From: Neptunicoccus sediminis
GTDB lineage: Bacteria; Pseudomonadota; Alphaproteobacteria; Rhodobacterales; Rhodobacteraceae
Direction: 5' to 3'
DNA length: 64,000 bases
Assembly (NCBI RefSeq): GCF_001719615.1
Contig: NZ_MDVX01000012.1
Span: 62,001 to 126,000, forward strand
Of this stretch, positions 53,041-60,916 are shown in pieces (position 1 is the first letter of the stretch; each line of letters starts with the position of its first letter). The position numbers and the translations under genes were made by a program. The notes below the pieces were generated by a model. The model ran no database searches and was not told the origin of the DNA. It worked only from the letters and a program-made list of their open reading frames with translations.

Positions 53041-53886
53041 TCAAGCGTCCGCTTTGACCGTCTGTTTCTGGGTGCCAAGCCCTGTGATGTTCAGCTCCAT
53101 CACATCACCGTCCTTCAGGAACGTTGGTGGCTTCATCCCAAGCCCCACGCCCGGAGGCGTGCCAGTTGCGATCACATCGCCCGGATGCAACGTGAAAAGA
53201 TGGGAGAGATGTTCGATAATCTCGGCCACGGTGAAGATCATCGTGCCGGTATTGCCGGTCTGCATCCGCTTGCCGTTCACATCAAGCGTCATATCGAGCG
53301 CTTGGGGATCGGGGATTTCATCCCGTGTCACCAGCCAAGGACCCGTTGGCCCGAAGGTGTCGCAGGATTTGCCCTTGGTCCAGTTGCCCGACAGATGCTT
53401 TTGGAAATGCCGCTCGGACACATCATTGACGATGCAATAACCCGCTACATGCTCCAGCGCGTTTTCCTTGCTGACATATTTCGCCGTCTTGCCGATCACA
53501 ACGCCCAGTTCGACTTCCCAATCGGTTTTGGTTGATCCGCGCGGCATCACCACTGTGTCGTTCGGGCCGACAATGGCGGAGTTCGCTTTCATGAACAGGA
53601 TCGGGTGTTCGGGAATGCTGGCACCGGTTTCTGCGGCGTGATCGGAGTAGTTCAGCCCGATGCACATGAACTTGCCGATATTGCCCACGCAAGGCCCGAT
53701 GCGCGGTGATCCTTCAACCGCTGGCAGGCTGGCGGGGTCAAGCGCTGCCAGTTTCGCCAGCGCGTCGTCAGACAACTGCGACCCGTCCAGATCGGGGATA
53801 TGTTCCGACAGGTCCCGCAGCGTGCCGCTTTCGTCCATCAGTGCGGGTTTCTCGGCACCCGGGGCGCCGTATCGGAGAAGTTTCAT
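53041..53886 (-). CDS. Fumarylacetoacetate hydrolase family protein
   Basis: A 281-residue FAH-superfamily enzyme. The metal- and substrate-binding core is FMCIGLNYSDHAAETG, ILFMKANSAIVGPND, DWEVELGVVIGK (Glu ligands) and YCIVNDVSERHFQ, then GKSCDTFGPTGPWLVT and GDVIATGTPPGVGLGMKPP. Family members cleave C-C bonds or decarboxylate (5-oxopent-3-ene tricarboxylate decarboxylase, acylpyruvases, ureidoglycolate lyase-like proteins), so the reaction is not assigned. The ATG at 53886 has a GGAAG site; the frame is open 33 codons further up. It is a monocistronic gene convergent with gntK. Confidence 0.9.
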   Translation of the reverse strand: MKLLRYGAPGAEKPALMDESGTLRDLSEHIPDLDGSQLSDDALAKLAALDPASLPAVEGSPRIGPCVGNIGKFMCIGLNYSDHAAETGASIPEHPILFMKANSAIVGPNDTVVMPRGSTKTDWEVELGVVIGKTAKYVSKENALEHVAGYCIVNDVSERHFQKHLSGNWTKGKSCDTFGPTGPWLVTRDEIPDPQALDMTLDVNGKRMQTGNTGTMIFTVAEIIEHLSHLFTLHPGDVIATGTPPGVGLGMKPPTFLKDGDVMELNITGLGTQKQTVKADA

Positions 53887-54180
53887 GGGGTCTTCCTTGT
53901 TCCAGCTTAGATGAACGGCCCGACCTTTGCGCGGGAGGAACCGTCCGTTTATGGGCGCAGTTTCACCCGTCCGGCAGCAAACCACAAGGGTCGGCTACGC
54001 GAAGTTTTATCCCGCAGCACAGGGCAGGGATTTTGAAGAAACCTTTGCAAATGGCTTGTTCCCGACGGGCAAGTTTGTATGACTTAAGGTTGTAGAAGGT
54101 ATTGGAGTCCGTCACATGCTGATCCCCTTTCGTTCCGGCGGGAAACCCCGTGTTATCAAACTGTTCAATGGGGTGCGCCG

Positions 54181-55320
54181 ATGATCCGCTTCCTGCATTC
54201 TTCCGACCTGCATCTGGGCAAACCCTTTGGCCGCTTCCCCGAAGAGGTTCGGGGCCGATTGCGCGAGGCGCGCAATGATGTGATCAGCCGGCTTGCCCGC
54301 ACCGCGCGGGAGGGCGGCGCAGAGGTGATCCTGCTGGCAGGGGACACGTTTGACGCGGAAACGCCCACGCCTTCGCTGGTGCGCCAGACGCTGAACGCCA
54401 TCGCACAGGACACCGGGTTGCGCTGGGTGATGATGCCGGGCAATCACGATTCCCTCGCGGCGAGCGAGCTGTGGCGGGTCATTTCAAACGACAAGCCGGA
54501 TAACCTGACGGTGGTGCTGGACAGCAAGCCGGTTTCTCTCGGGTCGGGGGCGGTTCTGCTGCCCGCGCCCTGTACGGCGCGCAACCCCGGGCGTGATCTG
54601 ACCGAGGCAATGGATCAGGCCACACCGGAAGGCGCATTGCGCATCGGACTGGGTCATGGCGGGATTACGGATTTTGGCGGTGGCGGCGAAAAGACCATCT
54701 CCGAAGACGGTTCGGCGGCGATTATTCCACCCGATCGGGCCGAACGCTCCGGTCTGGCCTATCTTGCGCTTGGGGACTGGCACGGGCAGATCGAAGTCGG
54801 CAAACGCACATGGTTTTCCGGCACACCGGAGCGGGATAGTTTCAAGCATAAAATGCATGCGAGCGCCAATCTGGTGACAGTGCAGGGCGGCAATGCGGTG
54901 CCGGACGTAAAAACCGTTCCGACCGGCGTGATCCAGTGGCTTGACCTTGGGCTGGAGCTGATGCCGGACGGGGATTGTGTCGGGCAGTTCCATCAGGGGC
55001 TGCCGGACGTGTCCCAGCGCCGCGATGTGTTGACCCGTTTGCGCGCGGAAGGGCGGATCGGTCTGGCGGAAAAGACCGCACTAGTGCAGGCAGTGGCGCA
55101 GGTCGCACCGGATTTTCTGTGGTTTGATGCGGATCTGGACCGGCTGCGGCTGACCCATGACACCTCTGATCTGGACAGTGTGGATACGGCGGGGGCGTTG
55201 CGGATGGCGGCACAAAGTCTGGCGGAACGGTCGGATGATGCCAACCTGTCGGCCGAGGACCGCGAAGTTGCGGAAAACGCCCTGTCGATGTTGTTCACTT
55301 TCGCATCGGAGTCCCCATGA
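54181..55320 (+). CDS. SbcD/YhaO-like metallophosphoesterase (DNA repair exonuclease)
   Basis: A 379-residue calcineurin-fold nuclease. The metal motifs are FLHSSDLHLGK (Asp8, His10), LLAGDTFDA, MPGNHDS, GLGHGG and ALGDWHG, in the order seen in Mre11/SbcD. The C-terminal 120 residues form a capping region. It would process DNA ends with its ATPase partner, whose start overlaps its stop by four bases (ATGA). An ATGGGG element precedes the ATG. The length and partner size fit the YhaO/YhaN branch of SbcCD-like complexes rather than classic SbcCD. Confidence 0.88.
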   Translation: MIRFLHSSDLHLGKPFGRFPEEVRGRLREARNDVISRLARTAREGGAEVILLAGDTFDAETPTPSLVRQTLNAIAQDTGLRWVMMPGNHDSLAASELWRVISNDKPDNLTVVLDSKPVSLGSGAVLLPAPCTARNPGRDLTEAMDQATPEGALRIGLGHGGITDFGGGGEKTISEDGSAAIIPPDRAERSGLAYLALGDWHGQIEVGKRTWFSGTPERDSFKHKMHASANLVTVQGGNAVPDVKTVPTGVIQWLDLGLELMPDGDCVGQFHQGLPDVSQRRDVLTRLRAEGRIGLAEKTALVQAVAQVAPDFLWFDADLDRLRLTHDTSDLDSVDTAGALRMAAQSLAERSDDANLSAEDREVAENALSMLFTFASESP

Positions 55321-57968
55321 AACTGCGTTCCCTAAGCCTGACAAATGTGCGTAAATTCGGCGGCAGGACAGCTTCTCTGCGCGATATTGGCGATGGTGTC
55401 ACGGTAATCTCCGAAGCCAATGAATTCGGCAAATCCACTTTCTTCGACGCGCTCCACGCGTTGTTTTTCGCCAAATACAGCAGCATGGGGAAGGATGTGA
55501 AATCCCTGCAACCCCATTCCGGCGGCGCGGTGAAGATTAGCGCAGAGATCGAAATCCAAAGCGGACGTTTTGTCATTGAAAAGTCGTTTCTGGCGCAAAA
55601 GCGGGCGAGCGTCAGCAAGGCGGGCGGTCCGCTGGTGGCACAGGACGACGAGGCTGAAAGCTGGATCGCGGCGCTGATGGACAACGGGCTGGATGGTCCG
55701 GCGGGGCTGCTTTGGGTAAAGCAGGGCACAACGGGTCTGGAACCTGTTGGCACGGTTGGGGCGGATAAAACAGAAAAGGAACGTCTGCTCGGGGCGCGGC
55801 GGGATCTGTTGTCTTCGGTTGCAGGGGAGATCGATAAGGTAACAGGCGGGCGGCGCATGGATCGTGTGCTGGCGCGGTGTCAGGAGGAATTGTCAAAACT
55901 GGCCATTGCAAGCGGTAAGGCCAAAAAGAACGGGCCTTGGGGGCAGATTCAGGCTGAAATTGCAGAGCTGGAGGCGCGGGAGGCAGAGCTTTCAGCCCTG
56001 AAGAAGGAGCTTTCAGAAAACCTTGCAGGGCGGAAAACCTGCGAGGCCGAGCTGTCGCGCATGAACGAGCCTGAGGCGTGGAAACAGCGCAGGGATGCGC
56101 TGGCCATTGCAGAGACGCGGTTCAAAGAGGCAGAGTCCCATGCGGAGAAATCCAGACAGGCGGCGAAAGATCTCGATCTGAAAACCCTCCAGTCCGAGGC
56201 GGCGCACACCAGACTGAATAATCTGTTGCAGGCGGCGGCAAAGCTGGAACAGGTCCGTCAGGAGGATACGACCCTTCAGTCGGAATTAGCGGCGGCCCGT
56301 CAGACCTTGGCAGAGGCCGGTACGCAGGAACAACAGGCTGCGGCCCGACTGACACAGGCGCAAGCGGCGGTTAAATCCTTGCGCGAACAGGAAAAAGCCG
56401 CGCAGCAGGCGGCGCAGTCCCGTCAGGCACGGGATCAGGTTAAGCAACTGTCAGAACGGCTCGAAAAGGCCGAAACCCAGCAACGCGCCTTGGAAGATGC
56501 AACGGCGCAGCTGGACGGTATCACCATAACGCCGGCTCTGATGCAGGCGGTAACAAAGGCGCAAAACCGTCTGCATCAGGCCAAGGCGCGGGCAGAGGCC
56601 CAGTCCGTCACCGTCACACTGCGCTACGATGGCGCGGCACGGGTGTCTTTGGACGGGACGGACGTGAGCGCCGGTGAAGCATTGGCGATTTCCTCCCGTC
56701 AGAGCTTTGATCTGCCGGGCATCGGGGCGCTGGTGGTGGATCCCGGCCAACGGGAAGACGGGGATCGGGCAGCAGAGGAATTAAAACAGGCGCTGGCCGG
56801 TTTTGAGTCGGCATTAGCTCAGGCAAAGGTCGGTTCGGTAGAGCAGGCCCACGCGGACCTTGCTGCGCGGCAGGAGGCTGCACAGCGCAAGGAACTGGCG
56901 GAAGGGGTGATCGCATCGCTGGTGCCTGAAGGACTGGACGCGCTGCGCGGATCACTTGCCAAGGCGCGGCTGGCAGCGGATGCGGTTCCGGCAACGGAGG
57001 CACCCGTGCAGGACCCCGATGCACTGGCTGCGGCGCTGGAAACGGGCGAGGCCGAAGAACGGGACGCCCGCGCCGGTTCCGAACGCTGCCGCGAGGTGCT
57101 GTCCCACGCAAGAGAGTCCGAAGGCGTGCTGCGGGAAAAGCGCGACCGCGCCGCCGCTGCATTGCTTGAGGCCAAAGCCGCCTACGGCGATGCGGACAGT
57201 TTTGAGGACCGCAAAGCCACCGCCGCGCGGCAGGCCAGCATCGCAGAAACCGCTGTAAAAGACGCAAGCGCAGCCCTTTTGGCACTGCAACAGAATGCGC
57301 CGGATCTGGACACGGCAACGGCGGATCTTAAGCGTGCGAAAACCGTGGTAGAGCAGGCAGAGAAACGGATCGGCGCATTGAAGGACCAGCTTGTCGGATA
57401 TAACGCCCGTATTCAGGCCCGCGCCGAGGACGGTGTCGAAGAAGAACTGGCCGAAGTGCAAGGCAAGCTGGAAACCGCCCGCACGCGGGAGGCCCGATAC
57501 AGACGCGAGGTGGCCTCGCTGAACCTGCTGGTGTCAGAACTTGAAGGCCGCCGGACGCAGGCGCGGGATGTGTATTTTGAGCCGGTTCAAAAGGAATTGC
57601 AGCCGCTCCTATCGATCCTGCACGACGATGCCGCCCTTGAATTTGACAGCAGCCGCCTGTTGCCAAACGGGTTGGAGCGGGCCGGCCAGCACGAAGAACT
57701 CGACGCGCTCAGCGGTGGTACACAGGAACAGATCGCCATCCTGACACGGTTGGCCTTTGCCCGTCTGTTTGCGCGGCAGGGCTATCCGATGCCGATCATT
57801 CTGGATGATGCGCTGGTGTATTCCGATGACGACCGGATCGTAAAAATGTTCACCGCATTGCACCGCGTTGCCACCGATTTACAGGTAATCGTCTTCTCCT
57901 GTCGCCAGATGGCGTTTGCCCAACTCGGCGGGGAACAACCCGAACTGGTGATCGAGCATCCGGCCTGA
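55317..57968 (+). CDS. SbcC/YhaN-like coiled-coil ATPase
   Basis: An 883-residue SMC/Rad50-type ATPase. The N-terminal lobe has VISEANEFGKSTFFDAL. GKST is intact (Gly38-Thr41), but the first P-loop glycine is replaced by Glu33. Long Ala/Gln/Glu-rich coiled coils run from about 190 to 480 and 560 to 770. The C-terminal lobe has signature LDALSGGTQEQIAIL and Walker B PIILDDALVYSDDD, where the usual catalytic acidic residue is Asp. No CxxC zinc hook is obvious in the centre. It works with the overlapping nuclease, probably in DNA end processing or repair. Relatives are commonly annotated as YhaN or a chromosome segregation ATPase. Confidence 0.86.
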   Translation: MKLRSLSLTNVRKFGGRTASLRDIGDGVTVISEANEFGKSTFFDALHALFFAKYSSMGKDVKSLQPHSGGAVKISAEIEIQSGRFVIEKSFLAQKRASVSKAGGPLVAQDDEAESWIAALMDNGLDGPAGLLWVKQGTTGLEPVGTVGADKTEKERLLGARRDLLSSVAGEIDKVTGGRRMDRVLARCQEELSKLAIASGKAKKNGPWGQIQAEIAELEAREAELSALKKELSENLAGRKTCEAELSRMNEPEAWKQRRDALAIAETRFKEAESHAEKSRQAAKDLDLKTLQSEAAHTRLNNLLQAAAKLEQVRQEDTTLQSELAAARQTLAEAGTQEQQAAARLTQAQAAVKSLREQEKAAQQAAQSRQARDQVKQLSERLEKAETQQRALEDATAQLDGITITPALMQAVTKAQNRLHQAKARAEAQSVTVTLRYDGAARVSLDGTDVSAGEALAISSRQSFDLPGIGALVVDPGQREDGDRAAEELKQALAGFESALAQAKVGSVEQAHADLAARQEAAQRKELAEGVIASLVPEGLDALRGSLAKARLAADAVPATEAPVQDPDALAAALETGEAEERDARAGSERCREVLSHARESEGVLREKRDRAAAALLEAKAAYGDADSFEDRKATAARQASIAETAVKDASAALLALQQNAPDLDTATADLKRAKTVVEQAEKRIGALKDQLVGYNARIQARAEDGVEEELAEVQGKLETARTREARYRREVASLNLLVSELEGRRTQARDVYFEPVQKELQPLLSILHDDAALEFDSSRLLPNGLERAGQHEELDALSGGTQEQIAILTRLAFARLFARQGYPMPIILDDALVYSDDDRIVKMFTALHRVATDLQVIVFSCRQMAFAQLGGEQPELVIEHPA

Positions 57969-57972
57969 CCCT

Positions 57973-57992
57973 GTGGCGGATCAGGCCGCCAC
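57973..57992. terminator. Hairpin between convergent ATPase and DgcA-like genes
   Basis: GTGGCGG (57973-57979) and CCGCCAC (57986-57992) form a perfect 7-bp stem with a 6-nt loop in the 26-bp gap between the two convergent stop codons. It probably terminates one or both transcripts, although no long T-run is present. Confidence 0.5.
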
Positions 57993-57994
57993 GG

Positions 57995-60040
57995 TTACAG
58001 ATCCTTGACCAGACGCAGCGCGTCATAAATCGCCGCATGGGTGTTGCGCGCCGAGACCGCATCGCCAATGCGAAACAGTTGAAAGCTGCCCTGTTCGTTG
58101 CGCTTCACAGACTGCGGCCTGCCCGCAATCAGCGCGTCATGATCCACCGCCCCGCCATTGCTGCTAAGAGGTTTGAGGTCATGGTAGAGATCATCAAGGG
58201 GCAGGGTGCCATAGTTCACCACCACCTGATCGTAGTCCTTTGTTTCGGTGTAATCGCTGTAATCCGTACCGATGGTGGCGCGCAGTTTGTTGCCCTCCCG
58301 CGCAACCCCAAGCAGGCGGCGGGTGACGGTAAAGGCAACATCCTTATCCTGTAAGGAGCGCATGTAAGGCACAAGGTTCATCGCCATCACCTCGGGCGAA
58401 AAGGTGCGGTCCGGCGTCATGATTTCCACGCTTGAACCGGCAACTGCTGCGATTTCCGCGGCTTGCAGGGCAGGGTGGTCGCCGCTTTCGTCATAGATCA
58501 GGATATTTTGCGCCGGTTTTACATCCCCTGCGATCATGTCCCAAGCCGAGACCACATGTTCGGCCTCGGTGCCGGTTTCAAAAAGTTCAAGATTGGGCAT
58601 CCCGCCGGTTGCCACGATGACCACATCAGGGTTCAACGCAGTTACATCTGCGGGTTCGGCCCATGTGTTAAAGTGAAAGGTAACGTCCCGCGCGGCACAT
58701 TGGGACATGCGCCAGTCGATGATAGACATCATTTCGCGGCGGCGCGGATTCTGTGCGGTCAGGCGGATTTGGCCCCCCGGATCGGGCTGTGCCTCAAACA
58801 CAGTGACATCATGCCCGCGCTCTGCTGCGACCCGTGCCGCCTCCAGCCCGGCAGGACCGGCGCCGATGATCACAACCTTGCGCCGCGTGTCGGCGGGGGG
58901 AATGTCATGGGGCATGGTCAGCTCCCGTCCCGTGGCCGCGTTATGGATGCACAGGGCATCCCCCGCCTGATAAATCCGGTCAAGACAATAGGTTGCACCG
59001 ACGCAGGGGCGGATGTCGTCTTCGCGCCCTTCAATGATCTTGCGCACCACATGGGGGTCCGCCATATGGGCGCGGGTCATGCCGACCATATCCAGAAGCC
59101 CCGCGTCAATGGCGTGGCGGGCGGTGGCCACATCGGGAATTCTGGCGGCGTGAAAGGTGGGCATGCCTGTGCGTTTTTTCACCTCTCCGGCGAAATCCAG
59201 ATGGGGCGCGCTGGCCATGCCCTGCACCGGAATAACATCCGTCATAGCCGGATCGGTGTGAATACGCCCGCGAATGACGTTCAAAAAGTCGAGCTGCCCC
59301 GTTTGCGCCAGTTTTTCCGAGATCACCAGCCCTTCTTCGGCGCTGATCCCGCCCTTTTGCGCCTCGTCAGCGGTATAGCGGAAACCGATGATGAACTCTT
59401 CACCGACACGTTTGCGCACGGCAGCCAAAACGTCCATCGGGAACCGCATCCGGTTTTCCAGCGTATCCGCCCCGTAAGGCCCGACCAGATCATTGGTCAG
59501 GGGCGACCAGAACTGGTCCAGCAGATGGCCGTAAACCTGAAGCTCGATCCCGTCCATGCCGCCCGCTTTCATCCGTTCGGCCGCATCGGCAAAATCATTG
59601 ATGATGCGCTCTATGTCCCAGTCTTCGATCAATTTGGGGAAGGCGCGATGCGCGGGTTCACGGTGTTTGGAAGAGGAAACCGAGGGCAGCCAATCCCCCT
59701 TGTTCCAAGCGGTGCGTCGCCCCAGATGGGTCAACTGGATCATGACTGCGCAGTCGTGCTCGTGGCATCCATCGCTAAGCTGTTGAATATAGGGAACAAC
59801 CTCGTCCTTATAGGCGAGGATGTTGTTAAAGACCGGCGGGCTGTCCCGCGAAACAGCGGCGGAGCCTGCAGTCATGGCCAGTGCGACACCTGCTTTGGCC
59901 CGCTCTGCGTGATAGGCGACGTACCGCGCCTTTGGCATGCCGTCCTCGGGGTAGGCGGGTTCGTGACTGGTGGTCATGATCCGGTTGCGCAGGGTCAGAT
60001 GTTTCAACTGATAGGGCTGGAGCAGGGGGTCTTTGGTCAT
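57995..60040 (-). CDS. DgcA-like flavin/Fe-S N-demethylase (TMADH/OYE family)
   Basis: A 681-residue fusion. An Old Yellow Enzyme-type FMN barrel (1-335) is followed by a Cys segment and a FAD/NAD-binding module with GAGPAG at 393-398. Length, the segment CVGATYCLDRIYQ and the C-terminal RIGDAVSARNTHAAIYDALR closely resemble dimethylglycine demethylase DgcA. In trimethylamine dehydrogenase this segment reads CxxCxxC plus a fourth Cys. Here the second position is Ala349, leaving Cys346, Cys352 and Cys364; DgcA has the same change as I recall it. Likely substrates are N-methylated amino acids such as dimethylglycine or N-methylproline. The usual electron-transfer partner DgcB is not in the window. 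Confidence 0.82.
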   Translation of the reverse strand: MTKDPLLQPYQLKHLTLRNRIMTTSHEPAYPEDGMPKARYVAYHAERAKAGVALAMTAGSAAVSRDSPPVFNNILAYKDEVVPYIQQLSDGCHEHDCAVMIQLTHLGRRTAWNKGDWLPSVSSSKHREPAHRAFPKLIEDWDIERIINDFADAAERMKAGGMDGIELQVYGHLLDQFWSPLTNDLVGPYGADTLENRMRFPMDVLAAVRKRVGEEFIIGFRYTADEAQKGGISAEEGLVISEKLAQTGQLDFLNVIRGRIHTDPAMTDVIPVQGMASAPHLDFAGEVKKRTGMPTFHAARIPDVATARHAIDAGLLDMVGMTRAHMADPHVVRKIIEGREDDIRPCVGATYCLDRIYQAGDALCIHNAATGRELTMPHDIPPADTRRKVVIIGAGPAGLEAARVAAERGHDVTVFEAQPDPGGQIRLTAQNPRRREMMSIIDWRMSQCAARDVTFHFNTWAEPADVTALNPDVVIVATGGMPNLELFETGTEAEHVVSAWDMIAGDVKPAQNILIYDESGDHPALQAAEIAAVAGSSVEIMTPDRTFSPEVMAMNLVPYMRSLQDKDVAFTVTRRLLGVAREGNKLRATIGTDYSDYTETKDYDQVVVNYGTLPLDDLYHDLKPLSSNGGAVDHDALIAGRPQSVKRNEQGSFQLFRIGDAVSARNTHAAIYDALRLVKDL

Positions 60041-60266
60041 GGAAGGCTCGCGCTAGTAGGTCTTGACAGTATCCGGCCAGAGCACGTCAGATTGCCCTAT
60101 GTGTCAAGCAATCTGTGACGGTGCCGGCGTTTCTTTGGACAGACCCGACGAGCTCGCGATCAGCCGGCGCCTCGGAATGCCGGGGGGCGCAACACCCCGA
60201 AAACATCTTGACAATTTTTATAATTGTATAAATTTGGGTGGGAAATTTTACAGATGCGAAATCCTC
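60041..60266. promoter_or_regulatory. Divergent control region of the DgcA-like and XRE-cupin genes
   Basis: The 226-bp gap holds an AT-rich core unlike its surroundings. TTGACA at 60208-60213 could be a -35 element, and TATAAT-like hexamers follow, though the spacing is not canonical. A perfect inverted repeat, TTTATA-ATTG-TATAAA (60217-60232), is a good candidate operator for the adjacent XRE-cupin regulator, which could then control both itself and the demethylase. This is inference from position and symmetry. Confidence 0.45.
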
Positions 60267-60890
60267 ATGCCCAACCACCACGAAGGCGAAATTGTTTCCG
60301 GCGCCATCACCATCGAAGAAGTGGAAGCCTCGCGCCATGATCCCGCGTTGGGTGAGGAGATCCGCAATTTGCGTAAGGCCAAGGGGCTGACCCTTGGAGT
60401 CTTTGCCGAGCTGACAGGTTTGTCTATCGGCTTTATCAGTCAGATCGAACGCGGACAGAACCGCCCCTCTGTGACGGCACTTTTCAAGATAAGCCGCGCT
60501 TTGGGTGTATCGGTCAGCTGGTTTTTCTCTGCCGCCAGCGCCCCGGATGGTGACAGGGAGACGGCTGTCGTGCGTAAAGGCGAGCGCCGCTCGATCGAAT
60601 ATCTCGATGGCATCACGGACCAGCTGCTTACGCCGACCCTCGGGGGCAAGCTGGAGCTGCTATCCTGCAGGTTTGCACCGGGCAGTGGTGTTGAAACCGT
60701 CTATTCCCATAAAGGCGAAGAGGCTGGCGTTGTGATCAGCGGAAAGCTCGATCTCTGGCTTAATGACACGCAGTACCGGCTGAACGCGGGCGACAGCTTT
60801 GCTTTTGACAGCTCCACCCCCCATCGCTACCGCAACCCCTCGGACGGGGAAACGGTCGTGATCTGGGCCATTACGCCACCCAATTTCTGA
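60267..60890 (+). CDS. XRE-family regulator with C-terminal cupin
   Basis: A 207-residue transcription factor. An HTH_3 domain at about 29-87 (EIRNLRKAKGLTLGVFAEL, FISQIERGQNRPSV) is joined to a cupin_2 sensor domain at about 130-200 (SHKGEEAGVVISGKLDLWL, AGDSFAFDSSTPHRYRNP). Such regulators usually repress or activate adjacent catabolic genes in response to a small ligand. The ATG at 60267 leaves the whole HTH intact. An in-frame extension to 60063 overlaps the promoter region and lacks domain sense. No clear Shine-Dalgarno is visible, so a leaderless or weakly translated mRNA is possible. The downstream oxidoreductase starts 26 bp after the stop. Confidence 0.88.
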   Translation: MPNHHEGEIVSGAITIEEVEASRHDPALGEEIRNLRKAKGLTLGVFAELTGLSIGFISQIERGQNRPSVTALFKISRALGVSVSWFFSAASAPDGDRETAVVRKGERRSIEYLDGITDQLLTPTLGGKLELLSCRFAPGSGVETVYSHKGEEAGVVISGKLDLWLNDTQYRLNAGDSFAFDSSTPHRYRNPSDGETVVIWAITPPNF

Positions 60891-60916
60891 CAATATCGCA
60901 TAAGTAAGGATCCAGC

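Noticed and set aside
60063-60266. N-terminal extension of the XRE-cupin regulator by 68 codons
   Set aside because: The extension starts at a TTG, runs through the AT-rich divergent promoter region and adds no recognisable domain; the ATG at 60267 keeps the whole helix-turn-helix.
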